Program-made: the position numbers and the translations under genes
In this document: positions 1 to 8,435 of the stretch, in pieces
Layout: each line of letters starts with the position of its first letter
Position numbering within the stretch: position 1 is the stretch's first letter
Assembly: GCA_964614585.1 (NCBI GenBank)
Contig: CAZTLW010000078.1
Location: 1-10,976 of the forward strand
From: JAHEFX01 sp964614585
GTDB taxonomy: Bacteria; Actinomycetota; Acidimicrobiia; Spongiisociales; JAENVV01
Length of the DNA stretch: 10,976 nucleotides
Reading direction: 5' to 3'
Notes under the pieces: generated by a model
What the model was told of the DNA's origin: nothing
The model's input: the letters and a program-made list of their open reading frames with translations, nothing else
Databases searched by the model: none

Positions 1-36
1 CCTCCCACCGGCCTCGTACCTCGGCCGGCGGGGCCC

Positions 37-55
37 ATCCCCCCTCCGGGGGGAT
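37..55. other. Perfect GC-rich hairpin upstream of nuoJ
   Basis: ATCCCCCC at 37-44 is the exact reverse complement of GGGGGGAT at 48-55, with a TCC loop. The element lies 42 bases before the nuoJ start. It is followed by TTCCCT rather than a T-run, so it is a poor canonical terminator. It could be an mRNA processing or stability stem inside the nuo transcript, or an attenuator. Confidence 0.6.
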
Positions 56-66
56 TCCCTCCGTGG

Positions 67-80
67 CGTACTCGGTACTG
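67..80. repeat. Short heptad repeat (two units)
   Basis: CGTACTC (67-73) and GGTACTG (74-80) are two adjacent copies of the 7-base unit that forms longer arrays at 10154-10181, 10229-10256 and 10933-10967. As at those places, it sits beside a GC-rich hairpin. Two units alone would be weak evidence; the call rests on the matching arrays elsewhere. Confidence 0.4.
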
Positions 81-97
81 GCCACCGGAGGTGGCCC

Positions 98-625
98 ATG
101 ATCGAGGTCGTCGTCTTCGTGCTCATGGCGGCGGCGGCGCTGGCCGGTGCCCTGACGCTGGTGCTCGCCAAGAACCCCGTCTACTCGGCGCTCGGGATGC
201 TCGGGACGCTCTTTGCCATCGCGGTGCTCTACGTGACGCAGTTGGCCCACTTCATCGCCGCCGTGCAGATCGTCGTCTACGCCGGGGCGATCGTCACGCT
301 GTTCCTCTTCGTGATCATGCTCGTGGGCGTCGACCGGGACGAGGACACGACCGAGACGATCCGCGGACAGCGGGCCGGGGCGCTGGCGATCGTCGGCGGC
401 GCCGTCCTCGTGGCCGGCTACCTGTGGCTCTCGGGGGTCTTCACCTGGTCGGTCGTGGGGGAGGGCACCGAACCGGTCAACGGCACGGTCGAGGCCACCG
501 GCCGGCTCCTCTTCGAGGGCTGGCTGCTGCCCTTCGAGGTGACCTCGCTGCTGCTCATCATCGCCTCGATCGGGGCCGTCGGCCTCGCCCTCTTCCGACC
601 CCGACGGAAGGAGGGCGCCGAGTGA
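98..625 (+). CDS. nuoJ: NADH:quinone oxidoreductase (complex I) subunit J
   Basis: This is the ND6-type membrane subunit of complex I, part of the membrane arm that couples quinone reduction to proton pumping. The 175-residue product is all-helical, with about five predicted membrane segments. The family hallmark is the third helix, around residues 56-75 (VQIVVYAGAIVTLFLF), where the Tyr-Ala-Gly-Ala segment forms the mobile bulge known from complex I structures. A charged loop (about 79-92, rich in Asp, Glu and Arg) and a basic C-terminal tail (RPRRKEGAE) follow the usual pattern, and length is close to the roughly 180 residues normal for the family. The ATG at 98 has a GGAGG Shine-Dalgarno at 87-91, six bases upstream. 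The stop overlaps the nuoK start. Gene order J-K-L-M-N confirms the assignment. Confidence 0.96.
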   Translation: MIEVVVFVLMAAAALAGALTLVLAKNPVYSALGMLGTLFAIAVLYVTQLAHFIAAVQIVVYAGAIVTLFLFVIMLVGVDRDEDTTETIRGQRAGALAIVGGAVLVAGYLWLSGVFTWSVVGEGTEPVNGTVEATGRLLFEGWLLPFEVTSLLLIIASIGAVGLALFRPRRKEGAE

Positions 626-926
626 TCGTCACCCCGGCCTGGTACATGCTGCTCGCCGCGGCGCTCTTCGTGATCGGCATCGCCGGGGTGCTCACCCGGC
701 GCAACGCCCTCATCATGTTCATGTCGATCGAGCTGATGCTCAATGCCGTCGCCCTCACGTTCGTGGCGGCCGGCACCGCCGTGGGCAACCTCGCCGGGCA
801 GCTCTCGGTGTTCTTCATCCTCGTGGTCGCCGCCGCCGAGGCGGTGGTCGGCCTCGCCATCGTCGTCGCCGTCTACCGGCGCCGCCAGAGCGCCAGCGTC
901 GACGAGCTGTCGGAGCTCTCGGGCTG

Positions 927-927
<1 letters not shown>
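622..927 (+). CDS. nuoK: NADH:quinone oxidoreductase (complex I) subunit K
   Basis: This is the ND4L-type membrane subunit, 101 residues with three transmembrane helices, the normal size. Two buried glutamates that carry protons in this subunit are present: Glu37 in the SIELMLN motif and Glu73 in the AAAEAVVGLAI motif, matching Glu36 and Glu72 of the E. coli protein. The basic RRRN/RRRQ-type loops are also present (LTRRNA at 24-29, YRRRQ at 85-89). The start is GTG at 622, chosen because it overlaps the nuoJ stop (GTGA), has AAGGAGG at 608-614 upstream, and gives the conserved N-terminus ending in AWYML. Longer reading in this frame back into nuoJ is only a shadow. The stop overlaps the nuoL start by one base (TGATG), which implies translational coupling. 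Confidence 0.96.
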
Positions 928-2824
<1,897 letters not shown>

Positions 2825-2825
<1 letters not shown>

Positions 2826-4372
2826 TGGAGCAGGTCCCCATCCTCACGCTGCTGGTGGCGACGCCGATCGTCGCCGCCCTCGTCGTCGCCCTGCTCCCGA
2901 CGCGTCGGACGGAGTTGGCCCTGCCGGTGGGCATCGGCCTGTCGACCATCCCCCTCGCCCTCGCCGGGTGGCTCTTCTTCGAGTTCACCGCCACCGGCGG
3001 CTTCCAGTTCACCGAGTTCGCCACCATCTACGAGCCGCTCGGGGTGGCCTGGAACGTCGGCATCGACGGGATCTCGATGCCGCTCGTCGTCATCACCGCC
3101 GTCCTCGTCCCGATCGCGCTCGGCGCCAGCGCCGGGATCACCGACCGCCCCAAGTTGTTCGTGATCATGGTGCTGCTGCTGGAGGCGGCCACCATCGGGG
3201 TGTTCGTCGCCCTCGACCTGCTCGTGTTCTTCGTGTTCTTCGAGTTCGTCCTCGTCCCCATGACGTTCATCATCGGGATCTGGGGCTCCGAGCGTCGCAT
3301 CTACGCCGCCGTGAAGTTCTTCCTCTACACGGCGTTCGGGTCGGCGCTCATGCTGGCGGGCATCATCGCCCTCGTCCTGACGGCCGCCGACGGCGGGGCG
3401 ATCTCGTTCGCCTGGCAGGATCTCGTCGGCCTCGGGCTGCCGGCGGACACGCAGCTATGGCTCTTCGCCGCCTTCGCCCTCGCCTTCGCCATCAAGGTGC
3501 CGCTGTTCCCGCTCCACACCTGGCTGCCCGACGCCCACGTCCAGGCCCCGACCGCCGGGTCGGTGCTGCTGGCCGGCGTGCTGCTGAAGCTCGGCACCTA
3601 CGGCCTGCTGCGGTTCAACCTGCCGCTCTTCCCCGAGGCCTCGGTGTCGGCCGTGCCGGTCATGGCGACGCTGGCCGTGATCGGCATCATCTACGGGGCG
3701 GCGGTGGCCATCGTCCAGCCCGACCTCAAGAAGCTGGTGGCCTACTCGTCGGTGTCCCACCTCGGCTTCATCGTGCTCGGCACGTTCGCCCTCACGGGGG
3801 CCGGCCTCGAGGGAGCCGTCATCCAGAACGTCAACCACGCCATCACGACGGGTGCCCTCTTCCTCATCGTCGGGATGCTCTACGAGCGTCGCCACACCAA
3901 GCAGATCGCCGACTACGGGGGCGTCGCGAAGTCGGCCCCGCTGCTGGCGGGCTTCTTCCTCTTCATGTCGCTCGCCTCGATCGGCCTGCCCGGGTTGAAC
4001 GGCTTCGTGGGCGAGTTCCTGGTGCTCGTCGGCTCGGGCCGGACCCTGCCGGGCTTCACCGCGGTCGCCGCGGTCGGGGTGATCCTCGCCGCCATCTACC
4101 TGCTGTGGGCCTACCAGCGAGTCTTCACGGGCGAGCCAGAGACGGAGGAGAACCGCACGATCGCCGACCTTCGCTGGGGCGAGGGCCTCGTGCTGGTCCC
4201 CCTCGCCGCCCTCGTGCTCGTCCTCGGCCTCTACCCCAACGTGCTCCTCGACAAGATCACCCCCAGCACCGACGCGATCATCGCCCAGGTCGAGGAGGGC
4301 AGTGACTACGTGGCGCCCGACGTGATCGTGCTGGCGCCGGTCGGCGATCCCGAGACGGAGGCCCACGGATGA
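2825..4372 (+). CDS. nuoM: NADH:quinone oxidoreductase (complex I) subunit M
   Basis: This is the ND4-type antiporter-like proton-translocating subunit, 515 residues, a normal length. Key channel residues are visible: Glu140 in FFVFFEFVLVPM, Lys224 in FAIKVPLFPLHTWLPDAH, Lys255 in GVLLKLGTYGLLRF, and Glu397 in GFVGEFLVL. They correspond to E. coli Glu144, Lys234, Lys265 and Glu407. The SSVSHLGF and HAITTGALFLIVGMLYERRHT motifs (about 308-359) are also typical. The start at 2825 overlaps the nuoL TGA and follows the purine tract GAGGGGGA at 2813-2820. The same frame stays open far upstream through nuoL, but that upstream translation is an Arg/Ala/Gly-rich shadow, not a fusion. The gene ends in a TGA that overlaps the nuoN start (ATGA). 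Confidence 0.97.
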
Positions 4373-5817
4373 TCGAGGCCCCCGACATCAGCCTCGTCGC
4401 GATCCTGCCCGAGGTGATCCTCGTGCTCGGCGCCGTCGCCGCCCTCATCGTCGTGGTCAGCTCCGCCGACGGTCATCGGTGGCTCCCCTGGGTGGCCGGG
4501 CTCACCGTGGCCGGCGCCGTCGCCGGGACCGCCGTGCAGTGGGTCGACACGGTCGAGCAGGGGACCACCTTCTCCTACGCCGACATGATCATCCTCGACC
4601 AGCAGACGGTCGTCGCCCGGGTGATCCTGCTGACGGTGCTGACGCTCGCCCTCCTCATCGGCTGGCGCTACCTCCTCGAGCTCGGCACCCGCGGCGGCGA
4701 GGCGCTGGCGCTCGTGCTCCTGGCCACTGCCGGATTCATGTTCATGGGCTCGTCGATCCACCTCATCATGTTGTTCCTCGGCCTCGAGGTCGGTTCGATC
4801 AGCCTGTACGTCCTGGCCGGGCTCGGCCAGCAGTCCCGTCAGTCCGACGAGGCCGCCATCAAGTACTTCCTGCTGGGGTCGGTCGCCTCGGCGATCTTCC
4901 TGTACGGCGCCGCCCTGCTCTACGCCGGCACCGGTGCCCTCGACTACCGGGGCCTGTTCGGCTTCTTCGCCGGCGACGTCATCGTGTTCCAGGACGGGGT
5001 CCTCACCGCCGGGATGGCGCTCGTGTTCGTCGGGCTGCTCTTCAAGATCGCCGCCGCCCCATTCCACTCGTGGGCGCCGGACGTGTACCAGGGCTCCCCG
5101 GCCGGCATCGTGGGCTTCATGGCGGCCGTCGCCAAGATCGGCGCCATCGTGGCGATCCTCCGGCTCGTCCAGGTCCCCTTCGCCGATCTCCTCGAGACCT
5201 ACCAGCTCCCCATCGCGGCGGTGGCGGCCGTCTCGGTGGCGGTCGGCACCCTCTACGCCATCGTCCAGTCCGACCTGCGACGGGTCCTCGCCTACTCGGG
5301 CGTCGCCCACGCCGGGTTCCTGCTCACGGCGGTGGCCACCGGCATCGCGGGCGAGGTGCAGCTCCTCTTCTACCTCGCCACCTACGTCGTGACCCTGGTG
5401 GCCGCCTTCGGCATCGTTGCTCTCGTCGAGGGCCCGGGGTCGGCCGGCTCACCGCTGGACGGCTATCGGGGCCTCAGTCGCCGGTCGCCGGGCCTGGCCG
5501 CCGCGCTGTCGGTGCTCATGCTGGGCCTGGCGGGGATGCCCGTCACCTCCGGCTTCATCGCCAAGTTCGGGGTGTTCGCCGAGGCCTGGAACGCCGGGCT
5601 GGAGTGGCTCGTCATCGTCGGGTTGCTGGCGACCGTCGCCGCCTTCTTCTTCTACCTCCGGGTCATCGTGCTCATGTACTTCGAGGAGGGCGAGGGCGAG
5701 CCCACCGGCGTCGGGAGGCTCGCCTGGGCGGGGTTGACCCTGTCGGTCGCCGTGACCCTGCTGCTGGGCGTCTACCCGACACCCCTCCTCGAGGCCCTGA
5801 CCGCCGCCCTTGGCTAG
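4369..5817 (+). CDS. nuoN: NADH:quinone oxidoreductase (complex I) subunit N
   Basis: This is the ND2-type antiporter-like subunit, 482 residues with about 14 membrane helices. Expected channel residues occur at Glu140 (FLGLEVGSISLYVLAG), Lys226 (LLFKIAAAPFHSWAPDVY), Lys256 (AAVAKIGAI) and Lys399 (GFIAKFGVF), matching E. coli Glu133, Lys217, Lys247 and Lys395. The YQGSPAGIVGFMA and LAYSGVAHAGF motifs are standard for NuoN. The ATG at 4369 overlaps the nuoM stop and has GGAG at 4357-4360. This is normally the last gene of a nuo operon. Here the reading frame of the next gene begins inside the final codons of nuoN, and no terminator is visible between them, so the operon appears to continue. 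Confidence 0.97.
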   Translation: MIEAPDISLVAILPEVILVLGAVAALIVVVSSADGHRWLPWVAGLTVAGAVAGTAVQWVDTVEQGTTFSYADMIILDQQTVVARVILLTVLTLALLIGWRYLLELGTRGGEALALVLLATAGFMFMGSSIHLIMLFLGLEVGSISLYVLAGLGQQSRQSDEAAIKYFLLGSVASAIFLYGAALLYAGTGALDYRGLFGFFAGDVIVFQDGVLTAGMALVFVGLLFKIAAAPFHSWAPDVYQGSPAGIVGFMAAVAKIGAIVAILRLVQVPFADLLETYQLPIAAVAAVSVAVGTLYAIVQSDLRRVLAYSGVAHAGFLLTAVATGIAGEVQLLFYLATYVVTLVAAFGIVALVEGPGSAGSPLDGYRGLSRRSPGLAAALSVLMLGLAGMPVTSGFIAKFGVFAEAWNAGLEWLVIVGLLATVAAFFFYLRVIVLMYFEEGEGEPTGVGRLAWAGLTLSVAVTLLLGVYPTPLLEALTAALG

Positions 5818-7030
5818 GGCCGCCGTCGCCGTGTCGCTGGCGGCGGCGCTCTGGGTGGTCGCCACCCCGGCTCCGGTCCTCGCCGCCACCACGGCGGTGG
5901 CGGACCTCGTGCTCATCCCCGCCGACGACGTGCTCGGCGACGACCTGTACGCCGGCGCCGGGCGGGTCGTGGTGGCCGGGACCGTCGAGGGCGACGTGGT
6001 GGCCGCCGCCTTCGGGGAGGTGCGGGTGGACGGCCTCGTCGAGGGTGACCTCCTCGTGACGGCCCCCAGCGTGGTGGTCACCGGCGAGGTCACCGGATCG
6101 ATCCGTGGGCTGGTGGGACGGGTCCGGGTGGCGACCGGGGGCGTGGTGGGCGGCGACCTCGCCGTCACGGCCGGGCTGGTGGCCATCGACGGTGCCGTCG
6201 ACGGCGAGGTACTCGGCGTGGGCGTCGTGACGACCGTCGACGGATCGTCCGGGCCGTTGTCGCTGCGGGGCTGGTCGATCGAGGTGACCGGCACCGTCGA
6301 CGGCGAGGTCCGCCTCCTCGGCCGCGCGGTCACCGTCGCCGAGGGAGCCACCGTTCGGGGCGACGTCGTTGCCACGGCCGACCCGCAGGTCGCCGAGGGA
6401 GCGACCGTGACCGGCTCGGTGCGCCGGGCCCCGGTGCCGGTGCTGCCGATCCGTGCCCGATCGACGGTGGTCGTCGGCGCCGTGGTCGGCCTCGTCGTCG
6501 CCACCGCGGCGGGGCCGATGCTCGCCTGGGTGGCGCCCGGCTTCCTGCGGCGGGCCATCCACCGGACCCGCCGCCGTCCGCTGGCCGTGCTCGGTCGGGG
6601 GGTGGTCTTCGTCCTCGGGCCGACCCTGGTGGTCGGGCTGCTGGTGGCGACCGCCCTCGCCGTGCCGGCCGCTGCCGGGCCGGCGGCGACGGCGGCATCG
6701 ATCATCGCCCTCGTGTGGTTCGTCGTGGGGGCCGGCGCCGCCGTCGGGGGGGCGTCGGCGGTCACCGTCGCCGCCGGGCACCTCGTGGTTCGCCGGGGCT
6801 CGCATCTCGCCGCCCACGTGGTCGGTCTCGTGGGTCTGCTCGGCCTCGTGGTCGTGCCCTACGTCGGCTACGCCGTCGCCCTCCTGGGTGGCCTCCTGGC
6901 GGTCGGTGCGGCCCTCGGCCCGGGCGGTGACCGGCCGTCCCCGGGGTGGTTCTCAACCGCCGAGGGCGACGGTGACGAGCAGCACGACGGCCGCCAGCGC
7001 CGAGATGGCGAGGACCCCGGCCCGGAGTGA
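5810..7030 (+). CDS. Secreted bactofilin-like repeat protein with C-terminal membrane domain
   Basis: The 406-residue product has three parts. Residues 1-25 look like a Sec signal peptide (Arg3, hydrophobic core, VLA cleavage site near 25/26). Residues 30-205 hold about eight imperfect repeats of the form V-x-G-x-V-x-G-D/E-V, for example VAGTVEGDV (55-63), IDGAVDGEV (126-134) and VAEGATVRGDV (176-186). This pattern is typical of the right-handed beta-helix of bactofilin-like polymer-forming proteins. Residues 218-372 are hydrophobic, with about four or five membrane helices. True bactofilins are cytoplasmic and lack a signal peptide, so an exported, membrane-bound relative is more likely; the function is unknown. 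The TTG start overlaps nuoN by 8 bases and gives the complete signal peptide, but its ribosome site is weak. GTG at 5831 is an alternative that loses the N-terminal charge. The last 26 residues are hydrophilic and lie antisense to the neighbouring permease gene. Confidence 0.75.
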   Translation: MARAAVAVSLAAALWVVATPAPVLAATTAVADLVLIPADDVLGDDLYAGAGRVVVAGTVEGDVVAAAFGEVRVDGLVEGDLLVTAPSVVVTGEVTGSIRGLVGRVRVATGGVVGGDLAVTAGLVAIDGAVDGEVLGVGVVTTVDGSSGPLSLRGWSIEVTGTVDGEVRLLGRAVTVAEGATVRGDVVATADPQVAEGATVTGSVRRAPVPVLPIRARSTVVVGAVVGLVVATAAGPMLAWVAPGFLRRAIHRTRRRPLAVLGRGVVFVLGPTLVVGLLVATALAVPAAAGPAATAASIIALVWFVVGAGAAVGGASAVTVAAGHLVVRRGSHLAAHVVGLVGLLGLVVVPYVGYAVALLGGLLAVGAALGPGGDRPSPGWFSTAEGDGDEQHDGRQRRDGEDPGPE

Positions 7031-7687
7031 GGCCGGCGGCACCCGGCGGGTGATCGACCCCGAGAGGGCGAAGCCGACCACGAGCGGCACGACGAGCACC
7101 CCGGCGGTGGCCAGCTCACGGGGCCCGATCCGCCCGGCGACCGCGAGCGTGGTGAGGTTGATGCCGAGGCCGAGCGTGAAGACGGCGCCCAGCGTCGAGC
7201 GGAGTTGGGGGCCCGAGCGGCTCCGGTACAGCATCCCGAGCGGCGGACCCCCCACGCCCGTGCTGAGGCCCATCGCCCCCGACGTGACGCCGGTGGCGAC
7301 CTGGGTGAACGGGGTCACCGGCACGGTCCACCCCCGGGCCATGGCCACGACCCCGAAGAGCACGACGAGGCCCACGACGAGGCCGAGGGCCCGTTCCGTC
7401 AGCAGCGACAGGGCCAGGAGGCCGAGGGCGGCCCCGGGTACCCGGCCCACCAGCACCCAGGCGGCCCCCCGGACGTCGAGATCGCCGCGCTCGCGCACGA
7501 GTGCCGAGATGGCGGCGACGACGGCGATCAACTGGATCGGCACCGGGACGAAGGCCGTGTCGAGGGTGGCGAGGATCGGCACCGCCACGATGGCGAGGCC
7601 GAGCCCGAGGGTGCCCTGCACGGCGGCGCCGGCGAACACCGTCACGACGGCGACGGCCCATTCGATGGGGGAGGCGAAGTCCAACAC
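6953..7687 (-). CDS. TauE/SafE-family (TSUP) membrane permease
   Basis: The 244-residue product is a polytopic membrane protein with about eight helices in two similar halves, the TSUP (sulfite exporter TauE/SafE) architecture. The N-terminal half carries the family glycine signature GAAVQGTLGLGLAIVAVPIL (20-39). The second half has GAMGLSTGVGGPPLGMLY (137-154), matching the conserved Gly-rich GGPP element. Known members move sulfite, sulfoacetate or related organosulfonates, but substrates cannot be read from sequence. The start is GTG at 7687, directly followed by a TTG codon; no clear Shine-Dalgarno precedes it, so a slightly shorter protein is possible. The gene is divergent from the oxidase operon and convergent with the bactofilin-like gene. 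Its last 26 codons, encoding the final membrane helix, overlap that gene's 3' end. Confidence 0.85.
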   Translation of the reverse strand: MLDFASPIEWAVAVVTVFAGAAVQGTLGLGLAIVAVPILATLDTAFVPVPIQLIAVVAAISALVRERGDLDVRGAAWVLVGRVPGAALGLLALSLLTERALGLVVGLVVLFGVVAMARGWTVPVTPFTQVATGVTSGAMGLSTGVGGPPLGMLYRSRSGPQLRSTLGAVFTLGLGINLTTLAVAGRIGPRELATAGVLVVPLVVGFALSGSITRRVPPASLRAGVLAISALAAVVLLVTVALGG

Positions 7688-7728
7688 GGGACGGCGCAGG
7701 GTACGACGACCCCGATCGGTCGGATAAT

Positions 7729-7758
7729 TTCACCACCCTGCCTAACGCTCGGTATGTT
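7729..7758 (+). promoter_or_regulatory. Candidate sigma-70-type promoter of the oxidase operon
   Basis: TTCACC (7729-7734) and TATGTT (7753-7758) resemble -35 and -10 boxes (4 of 6 consensus bases each) with an 18-base spacer, in the 119-base gap between the divergent permease and oxidase genes. A GATAAT hexamer at 7723-7728 is an alternative -10 without a good partner. Transcription would begin near 7765, leaving a leader of about 40 bases. This is a pattern match only. Confidence 0.35.
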
Positions 7759-7806
7759 GGGGCCCGCGACGGTGTGGGCATGCCGACAAGGAGAGGGAAG
7801 ACGGAG

Positions 7807-7962
7807 ATGGCCGAGGAGCCGGATGTGGTCGCCGACGCGACCCACGACGACGAAGACCACCATCCACGGGGCACGTTCGTGCTCCTGCTCGCCTTCCTGG
7901 CGGTGACCGCCGGGTACTGGATCTGGGCCTTCACGACCCTGTTGGACAGGGCCGCCGGATGA
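7807..7962 (+). CDS. cbaD: Cytochrome c oxidase subunit IIa (CbaD-like), ba3-type
   Basis: This is a 51-residue protein with an acidic, His/Asp-rich N-terminus (about 1-19), then Pro-Arg-Gly-Thr and one transmembrane helix (about 23-45, FVLLLAFLAVTAGYWIW). That layout matches the small single-helix subunit IIa that packs against subunits I and II in ba3-type oxidases. A Pro-x-Gly-Thr entry into the helix is common in the family. Position supports the call: its stop overlaps the subunit II start (ATGA). Start choice is uncertain. ATG at 7807 has purine-rich AGGAGAGGGAAG upstream (7789-7800). An in-frame ATG at 7780 would add nine residues (MPTRRGKTE) but would put the purine tract inside the gene. 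I prefer 7807. Confidence 0.8.
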   Translation: MAEEPDVVADATHDDEDHHPRGTFVLLLAFLAVTAGYWIWAFTTLLDRAAG

Positions 7963-8435
7963 TCAAGACCCTCGACCGCTACGAGAAGATCATTCTCGGG
8001 GCGACGATCGTCGGCCTGATCCTCGGCATCGTGGCCATCGTCTTCTCGGTCGTCGAGGCGGGCATCCACCTGCCCACCATCGAGGGCCGCATCGATCCCG
8101 CCGAGGTGCGCGACACGCCGCCGTTCGACAATCCGGGCGTCTTCGACAACGGCGATGGCACCTACGACGCCGTCATCATCGCCCAGACCTGGCTGTGGGA
8201 GCCGGACGTCATCGAGGTGCCGGCCGGCAGCACCGTGCACTTCGAGATGACCTCGATCGACGTGCTCCACGGGATCCACATCTGGGACACGTCGATCAAC
8301 GCCATGATCATCCCGGGTCAGATCACCCGGGTCAGCCAGACGTTCAACCAGCCCGGTGAGTACGGCGTCGTGTGCCACGAGTACTGCGGCATCGGCCATC
8401 ACCAGATGTTCGGAAGGGTGGTGGTGACCCCATGA
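7959..8435 (+). CDS. cbaB: ba3-type cytochrome c oxidase subunit II (CuA domain)
   Basis: Subunit II receives electrons from cytochrome c or a copper protein and passes them through the binuclear CuA centre to subunit I. The 158-residue product has one N-terminal membrane anchor (about 11-33) rather than the two helices of A-type oxidases, and no lipoprotein cysteine, then a cupredoxin domain. All CuA ligands are present: His104 in DVLHGIHIWD, then Cys139, Cys143, His147 and Met150 in CHEYCGIGHHQM. The spacing Cys-x3-Cys-x3-His-x2-Met equals that of the Thermus ba3 enzyme. No cytochrome c domain is fused. ATG at 7959 overlaps the upstream stop and has ACAGGG at 7946-7951. The stop overlaps the subunit I start, so II and I are probably translationally coupled. 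Confidence 0.95.
   Translation: MIKTLDRYEKIILGATIVGLILGIVAIVFSVVEAGIHLPTIEGRIDPAEVRDTPPFDNPGVFDNGDGTYDAVIIAQTWLWEPDVIEVPAGSTVHFEMTSIDVLHGIHIWDTSINAMIIPGQITRVSQTFNQPGEYGVVCHEYCGIGHHQMFGRVVVTP

Larger units (their letters stand above)
1..97. other. Upstream region before nuoJ, probably non-coding
   Basis: Two plus-strand frames are open here. The one starting at base 3 closes with a TGA that overlaps the nuoJ start (ATGA), so it could be read as the 3' end of an upstream nuo gene such as nuoI. Against this, only about 24 of its 32 codons end in G or C, compared with 31 of the first 32 codons of nuoJ, and its translation is a Pro/Gly/Ser-rich string with no recognisable motif. The stretch also holds a perfect hairpin and a short heptad repeat like those in other gaps of this window. 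I read it as intergenic, but the true end of the preceding gene lies outside the window. Confidence 0.5.

Noticed and set aside
3..101. C-terminus of nuoI overlapping nuoJ by ATGA
   Set aside because: The frame is open, but third-position G/C is about 75% against more than 95% in the neighbouring genes, the peptide lacks ferredoxin-type features, and the stretch contains a hairpin and heptad repeat. Not excluded, but not supported.
7116..8402. 428-codon minus-strand open frame crossing the permease and oxidase start
   Set aside because: It runs through parts of the TSUP gene, the intergenic promoter gap and subunits IIa and II, in a frame with no recognisable domain. Each of these regions is explained by better genes.
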